NCBI RefSeq assembly: GCF_030691135.1
Contig: NZ_JAUYFA010000031.1
Coordinates: 1-64,000, forward strand
Direction of reading: 5' to 3'
Origin: Phreatobacter sp.
Lineage (GTDB): Bacteria > Pseudomonadota > Alphaproteobacteria > Rhizobiales > Phreatobacteraceae
Length of the DNA: 64,000 bases
A program made the position numbers and the translations under genes. Under the pieces are notes generated by a model, which was not told where the DNA came from, did no database searches, and saw only the letters and a list, made by a program, of their open reading frames with translations. Below, piece by piece: positions 56,497 through 64,000 of the stretch. How positions within the stretch are numbered: position 1 is the stretch's first letter; each line of letters opens with the position of its first letter.

Positions 56497-57050
56497 CGTT
56501 GCTCGGTGCCGCAGAGGCTCTCGCCAGCCGTGCCACCCCTGCCCGCCTCGCAGCAGCGCTGGCGGCGGTCCTGGCCTGCTACCTCGCCGGTATCCTCGTC
56601 CATGCCCCCATCGAGGCGGCCCTGCGCGCCGCCCCCTGCGACGGGCTTTCCTGCCTGCGGCCGCTCCGGCCGGACACACAGCATGGCGGCTACAGTGCCG
56701 CCGCGTTCCGGGATTATCTCGACGCCGTCTGGTCGCTGCGCGGGCGGGGTCTGGCCGGAGTGCTCGTCGACCTGCCGCTGATCGCCGCCGTCACCACCAG
56801 CCTTCTGCTGGCCGCGGGGTTGGTCACCCGCGGCGTGCCGGTCAACGATCGCACGCATCGCCTGCTTCTGGCCCTGCCTATCGCCTATGCGGCGATCGAC
56901 CTGACCGAGAATGTCCTGCTCGCCGTCGCCTATTCCGGCATCGGCGACGTCGCCGTCATCCTGCCCTGGGCATCGGCGATGAAATTCGGCACAGCCGTCG
57001 CCAGCGGCGCCGTCAGCCTCATTCTCGGTCTCATGCGGGCAGTCGCCTGA
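56493..57050 (+). CDS. hypothetical membrane protein (185 aa)
   Basis: Several hydrophobic segments; ATG/GTG overlap with DUF2798 gene. Confidence 0.7.
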   Translation: MTLLGAAEALASRATPARLAAALAAVLACYLAGILVHAPIEAALRAAPCDGLSCLRPLRPDTQHGGYSAAAFRDYLDAVWSLRGRGLAGVLVDLPLIAAVTTSLLLAAGLVTRGVPVNDRTHRLLLALPIAYAAIDLTENVLLAVAYSGIGDVAVILPWASAMKFGTAVASGAVSLILGLMRAVA

Positions 57051-57059
57051 GCCGGGCGA

Positions 57060-57707
57060 TCAGGGCGTTCGGGCGAACCCTGCCAGCAAGGCGTTGACCC
57101 CGACATCGAGCAGTTCTTCGGGGCTCTCGAGCCCGCCCGGCACGGCGATCGACCCTGGCGCCGACAAGGAAGCGAGGCCATGGGTCAGAGCGAAGACCAG
57201 CGTCGCCGCAACCTTGACCCGCCGGGGATCGGAACTGCCGATGGACCGTCCGACAGCCTGCTGGAGCGCGGCAAATCCCGGGTCATCCGCCGACCCGCCG
57301 CCGCCGGGATGGCCGGTATTGAACATGGCGGCGTAATAGGCCGGTTCCTCGCGCGCAAAGGCGAGATAGGCCCGCCCCATGGCGACAAAACCGTCGGGAC
57401 CGCCGGCCTCGGCCGCTGCGCGGAGCCGCCGGCCCAGGGCTTCGAAGCCGGCGACGGCGATCTCCTTCAGCAGGGCCTCGCGATCCTTGAAATGGCGGTA
57501 GGGCGCGGCCGGCGAGACCCCCGCCAGTTTCGCCGCGTCAGACAGGGTGAACCCTGCCGGCCCACGCTCGGCGATCAGCCGGCGTGCCGCCTCCAGCAGC
57601 GCCTCGCGGAGGTTGCCATGGTGATAGCCACGGCGCTCGGACAGCTCTGAATCGGGGAGGCGTACCATGATGTGAAGTGGCCTGACATCTGCGCCGCCAC
57701 CCGTCAA
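57060..57707 (-). CDS. TetR/AcrR family transcriptional regulator
   Basis: RGYHHGNLREALLEAARRLIAERGPAGFTLSDAAKLAGVSPAAPYRHFKDREALLKEIA. Confidence 0.94.
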   Translation of the reverse strand: MTGGGADVRPLHIMVRLPDSELSERRGYHHGNLREALLEAARRLIAERGPAGFTLSDAAKLAGVSPAAPYRHFKDREALLKEIAVAGFEALGRRLRAAAEAGGPDGFVAMGRAYLAFAREEPAYYAAMFNTGHPGGGGSADDPGFAALQQAVGRSIGSSDPRRVKVAATLVFALTHGLASLSAPGSIAVPGGLESPEELLDVGVNALLAGFARTP

Positions 57708-57965
57708 GGGCTTCGGCCGCTGCGGACCTGGGTCCGATTCCCGGACGAAGCGGCACCCGCCCGCCGGCCCTCCGCATCGAAGGGTCAGGAACCCTCACCC
57801 AATCAGCCGCGTTGATCGCCGGAGTTTCCGCAATCGTGTCAATCAGGATCCCGGCCGTGCTGCGAGCGATATGCCACGACCAGGGGATATCGCCAGATTT
57901 CGCTTGGCGTTCCGCGCTGAGCCGGCATAACTTTGGGAACCCGGTTTCTTCATGGGAGATCAGCC

Positions 57966-58049
57966 GTGGAACTCGTGCGTCACGTCAACATTGTTTACGC
58001 GTGCGCCGCATTCGCCTTTGTTGGGGCCATTCTCTTCGGCGCATTCTGA
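57966..58049 (+). CDS. putative 27-aa single-TM microprotein
   Basis: GTG with GGGAGA about 7 nt upstream; MELVRHVNIVYACAAFAFVGAILFGAF stop; below the ORF-track cutoff. Confidence 0.5.
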   Translation: MELVRHVNIVYACAAFAFVGAILFGAF

Positions 58050-58269
58050 CGACACCTGCCCCGACCGGCGCGGCACGGCCTTGTGCCCATCGCTGCGCCG
58101 GACCTCTGCGCGACATGTGTCACGGCAGCCCCGCAGCCGTGACATTTTCGCGCAACATCCTGTCGCTAGGGTCTATCCACTCTGATCGTCAGCCCGGGCT
58201 CTGCGCCGGGGCGGCGAGGCACGAAGTCATGCCCGTGCTCGTACTGCGTCGCTCATCGAGGGTGGACCG

Positions 58270-59223
58270 ATGACCTCTCACGCGCTGCCCCTCCCGATGA
58301 TGACGGCTACCGTGGTCGCGGCCCTCGTCATGCTGCTGCCCCCCGCGCCGTCTCTCGCCCAGGACCGGGACGAGTTCTATGCCATAGCCCGCGGCGAAAA
58401 CGGCCGGCGCGCGGCCGCCCCGGAGGCCTCCGGCCGCGGCCTCGGTTTCTTTTCACTGTTCGGCGGCGCACGTCGGCGCGACGTGCCGGAAATCACCGTC
58501 CGTCCCGGCGACGACATCCGCGGTTCGCCCCGCGGCAACGGCGAGCAGAGCCGCTCGACCTCCGGCGAGAATGTCGGCGGCCCCCGCGCCTATTGCGTGC
58601 GCACCTGCGACGGTTTCTTTTTCCCCATGGGCCCGGCGACGACCGGCGGAGCGCAACAGGCGCAGCAGCAGAGCTGCGCCTCCATGTGTCCAGGGGCCGA
58701 AGTGGCGCTCTATTCGGTCAGCCGCCAAGGCAGCATCGAGGATGCAGTCAATGCCCGCGGCCAGACCTACGCGGCCTTGCGCACCGCCTTCCGCTTCCGC
58801 CAGGGGCTGGAGCGAACCTGTTCATGCCAGGGCGCGGCCGCCAATGGCCTCGCCCGCCTCCCCATCACCCACGATGTCACCCTGCGCGCCGGCGATGTCG
58901 TCGTGACCGAAACCGGTGTCCAGGTCTTTCGCGGTGCCACGCGGTTCCCCTATCAGCCGCAGGATTTCGTGGCGGCGCGGTCCTATGGTCGTTTGCCCGC
59001 CGACGTCCGCCGCCGGGTCGAGGAGATCCAGGCCGGCATCCAGGCCGGCGACAGTGGCGCCGCGGCCCCGGTCGGGCGCCTGCCGCGGGCCACGCGGGCA
59101 GCGGCCGCCGGCCAGACGCGGGACGTCGCCGCGCCCGTGGCGGTCTCGATCCCGGTGAACGCCGAGTCGCCCGTCGTTCGCGTCATCGATATCACCCAGA
59201 ACCGCGAAACTCTGATGCGCTGA
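58270..59223 (+). CDS. DUF2865-type secreted protein
   Basis: Signal peptide; AYCVRTCDGFFFPMGPAT...QSCASMCPGAEVALYSVSRQGSIEDAVNARGQTYAALRTAFRFRQGLERTCSCQG. Confidence 0.85.
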   Translation: MTSHALPLPMMTATVVAALVMLLPPAPSLAQDRDEFYAIARGENGRRAAAPEASGRGLGFFSLFGGARRRDVPEITVRPGDDIRGSPRGNGEQSRSTSGENVGGPRAYCVRTCDGFFFPMGPATTGGAQQAQQQSCASMCPGAEVALYSVSRQGSIEDAVNARGQTYAALRTAFRFRQGLERTCSCQGAAANGLARLPITHDVTLRAGDVVVTETGVQVFRGATRFPYQPQDFVAARSYGRLPADVRRRVEEIQAGIQAGDSGAAAPVGRLPRATRAAAAGQTRDVAAPVAVSIPVNAESPVVRVIDITQNRETLMR

Positions 59224-59458
59224 GGACCCGCCGGGTCCCCATTGATCCGGCAATGGGGGAAGAGTAGAAGCTGCGCTCGGAAGCCCTCCGTTTCCTGCGA
59301 CATCGACGAGATGGTCCGCGGTGATCGGTCGCTTCCAACGAATGACAAGGCCGGTGTACCGTCCTGATTTATGTCGGCAGAGAGAAGGCTCAGCCTCCGT
59401 TGCGGGAAGCGCGCGCTCTCAGGAACTCCCAACAGACCGTCCCGAAGGTTGCGATCCG

Positions 59459-61450
59459 ATGGCAGAAGATACGGCGGCCGGTTCCCCGCATCCGGCCGTG
59501 GCCGATGGTGGCCCGGGACATGACAATCGCACGGAAACGCGGACGCCTGCCGCGAACGGCGATCACGGTCATGGCCAAGGCAATTCCCAGGCGAGCTTCT
59601 GGGGCCTGCTCGTCGGCTCCATCGGTGTGGTCTACGGAGATATCGGCACGAGCCCGCTTTATGCGTTCCGCGAGGCCGTCGTGGCGGCCACAGGCCATGG
59701 CGCGGCGGGAACTCCGAGTCGCGAGATCGTCCTTGGCGTGCTCTCGCTGATTCTCTGGTCGCTGATTCTCATCATCACCGGCAAATACGTCCTGCTGCTG
59801 CTGCGCGCCGACGACAAGGGCGAAGGCGGCATCCTGACGTTGGTCGCCCTCGCCCAGCGCGCCATGGGCAAGCCCAGCTACATGATCGCCCTTCTCGGCA
59901 TGGCCGGAGCGGCCATGTTCTACGGCGACGCGGCGATCACGCCGGCGATCTCGGTTCTGTCGGCGCTCGAGGGTCTCAAGCTGGTGACACCGGTCTTCGA
60001 GCCCTACATCCTGCCGCTGACGGTCATCGTGATCATCGGGCTCTTTGCCGTGCAGAGCCACGGCACGGCCAGCGTCGCGCGTTATTTCGGGCCGATCTGC
60101 ATCGTCTGGTTCCTCGCCATGGCCGTCACGGGAGCCATCCACATTGCCGACGATCTCGGCGTCTTCCATGCCTTCAATCCCTATTACGGTCTGGTCTTCC
60201 TCGCCAACAACGGCACGATCGGCCTCCTCGCGCTCGGCGCCGTCTTCCTCGCCGTCACGGGCGGCGAAGCGCTCTACACCGACCTCGGCCATTTCGGCCG
60301 CAAGCCGATCCAGTGGGCCTGGTTCGGCCTCGTCTTCCCGGCCCTGACGCTGAACTATCTCGGCCAGGGCGCCATGGTGCTCGCCGACCCTTCCAAGCTG
60401 ACCAATCCCTTCTATCTACTGGCGCCGTCCTGGGCTCTGCTGCCGATGGTGATCCTGGCGACCATGGCGACCATCATCGCCAGCCAGGCGGTCATCACAG
60501 GCGCCTTCTCGCTGTCGCGACAGGCGATCCAGCTCGGCCTCCTGCCGCGCATGGCCATCCGCCACACATCCGAGGAACAGGCCGGGCAGATCTACATGCC
60601 TGCCATCAACTGGGGCCTGCTGATCGGCGTCCTGACGCTGGTGCTGCTGTTCAAGTCCTCGTCGAGCCTCGCCTCCGCCTACGGCATCGCCGTCACCGCC
60701 ACCATGTTCATCACCGCCCTGCTCGCCTGGTTCGTCGTCCGCCGGCTGTGGAAGTGGAACATGCTGCTCGCGCTCGTCGTGATGGTTCCGCTCATCGTCA
60801 TCCACCTGATCTTCTTCGGCGCCAACATGCTGAAGCTGGTGGATGGCGGTTGGGTGCCGCTCGTGATCGGCGCCGTGATCATGTTCCTCATGCTGACGTG
60901 GCGGAAAGGCACGGCGATCCTCGCCGACAAGACCCGCCGCATCGAGGTGCCGCTGGTCGACCTCCTCAAGAGCTTCGACAAGCGCCCCCCGCATCAGGTC
61001 GCCGGCACGGCGGTGTTCCTGACCTCCGACCAAGCCTATGCGCCGGCCTCGCTGCTGCATAACCTGAAACACAACAAGGTGCTCCATGAGCACAATGTCT
61101 TCCTCGCCGTGAAGACGGTCGATGTTCCGCGCCTGCCGGATGCCGAGCGCATCTCCTACGAGAAGATCAACGAGCGGTTCTCGCGGCTGACGGTGCGCTT
61201 CGGCTACATGGAGACGCCGCACGTCCCCAGGGCTCTCATCGCGTGCAAGAAATACGGTTTGAAGTTCGACATGATGTCGACCTCGTTCTTCCTGTCGCGG
61301 CGGCACCTGAAGGCATCCGGCAAGCTCGGCATGCCGCTCTGGCAGGACTACATATTCATCGGCATGGCGGTGAACGCCAATTCGGCGTCGGACTATTTCC
61401 ACCTGCCGACGGGACGGGTGGTCGAGGTCGGGACGCAGGTCACGATCTGA
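59459..61450 (+). CDS. kup: low-affinity potassium transporter Kup
   Basis: [69 protein letters not shown]. Confidence 0.97.
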   Translation: MAEDTAAGSPHPAVADGGPGHDNRTETRTPAANGDHGHGQGNSQASFWGLLVGSIGVVYGDIGTSPLYAFREAVVAATGHGAAGTPSREIVLGVLSLILWSLILIITGKYVLLLLRADDKGEGGILTLVALAQRAMGKPSYMIALLGMAGAAMFYGDAAITPAISVLSALEGLKLVTPVFEPYILPLTVIVIIGLFAVQSHGTASVARYFGPICIVWFLAMAVTGAIHIADDLGVFHAFNPYYGLVFLANNGTIGLLALGAVFLAVTGGEALYTDLGHFGRKPIQWAWFGLVFPALTLNYLGQGAMVLADPSKLTNPFYLLAPSWALLPMVILATMATIIASQAVITGAFSLSRQAIQLGLLPRMAIRHTSEEQAGQIYMPAINWGLLIGVLTLVLLFKSSSSLASAYGIAVTATMFITALLAWFVVRRLWKWNMLLALVVMVPLIVIHLIFFGANMLKLVDGGWVPLVIGAVIMFLMLTWRKGTAILADKTRRIEVPLVDLLKSFDKRPPHQVAGTAVFLTSDQAYAPASLLHNLKHNKVLHEHNVFLAVKTVDVPRLPDAERISYEKINERFSRLTVRFGYMETPHVPRALIACKKYGLKFDMMSTSFFLSRRHLKASGKLGMPLWQDYIFIGMAVNANSASDYFHLPTGRVVEVGTQVTI

Positions 61451-61484
61451 CCTCGGGCCATGGCGAATAACAGCTGTCCGGGAC

Positions 61485-61502
61485 GGCGCGCCATGGCGCG
61501 CC
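61485..61502. terminator. GC-rich palindrome between convergent kup and metH, likely terminator hairpin
   Basis: GGCGCGCCATGGCGCGCC, perfect 18-bp palindrome (7-bp stem, CATG loop). Confidence 0.5.
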
Positions 61503-61546
61503 GCGCCCTGCGGGGACGAGGTGGATAGGGCCCGTGGGCCGCCCCC

Positions 61547-64000
<2,454 letters not shown>

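Overview
GC-rich alphaproteobacterial chromosomal window, probably Rhizobiales/Hyphomicrobiales (inferred from the AcpXL/LpxXL lipid A module and a DUF2865-type protein). About 1-37 kb is a surface-polysaccharide/O-antigen locus: sugar C-methyltransferase and SDR genes, Wzm/Wzt-like ABC exporter, several SAM/FkbM methyltransferases, a tight 10-gene operon with SDRs, GmhA-like isomerase, split transketolase and GmhB-like phosphatase, a domain-swapped HldE-like protein, an aminotransferase, a WecA-like GT4, ManC and an O-antigen ligase. About 37-43.6 kb is the very-long-chain acyl (acpXL-lpxXL) lipid A module, split into two divergent arms. About 45-56 kb holds an FAD oxidase, an amidase, a peptide-type ABC transporter with two tandem substrate-binding proteins and an Asp/Glu/hydantoin racemase-like gene; the transporter is preceded by a near-consensus sigma-54 site. 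The window ends with PilZ, DUF2798, TetR, DUF2865, Kup and partial MetH genes. The best candidate for an undescribed system is a three-gene minus-strand module (25405-27880): MotA/ExbB/ZorA-like channel, MotB/ZorB-like partner with a degenerate OmpA-like tail, and a membrane protein with a pseudopilin-like C-terminus, without Zorya effectors, embedded between heptose-sugar genes. Three microprotein ORFs with Shine-Dalgarno sequences and a regulator cut by the left edge are also reported. No searches were run; family names come from motif recognition.
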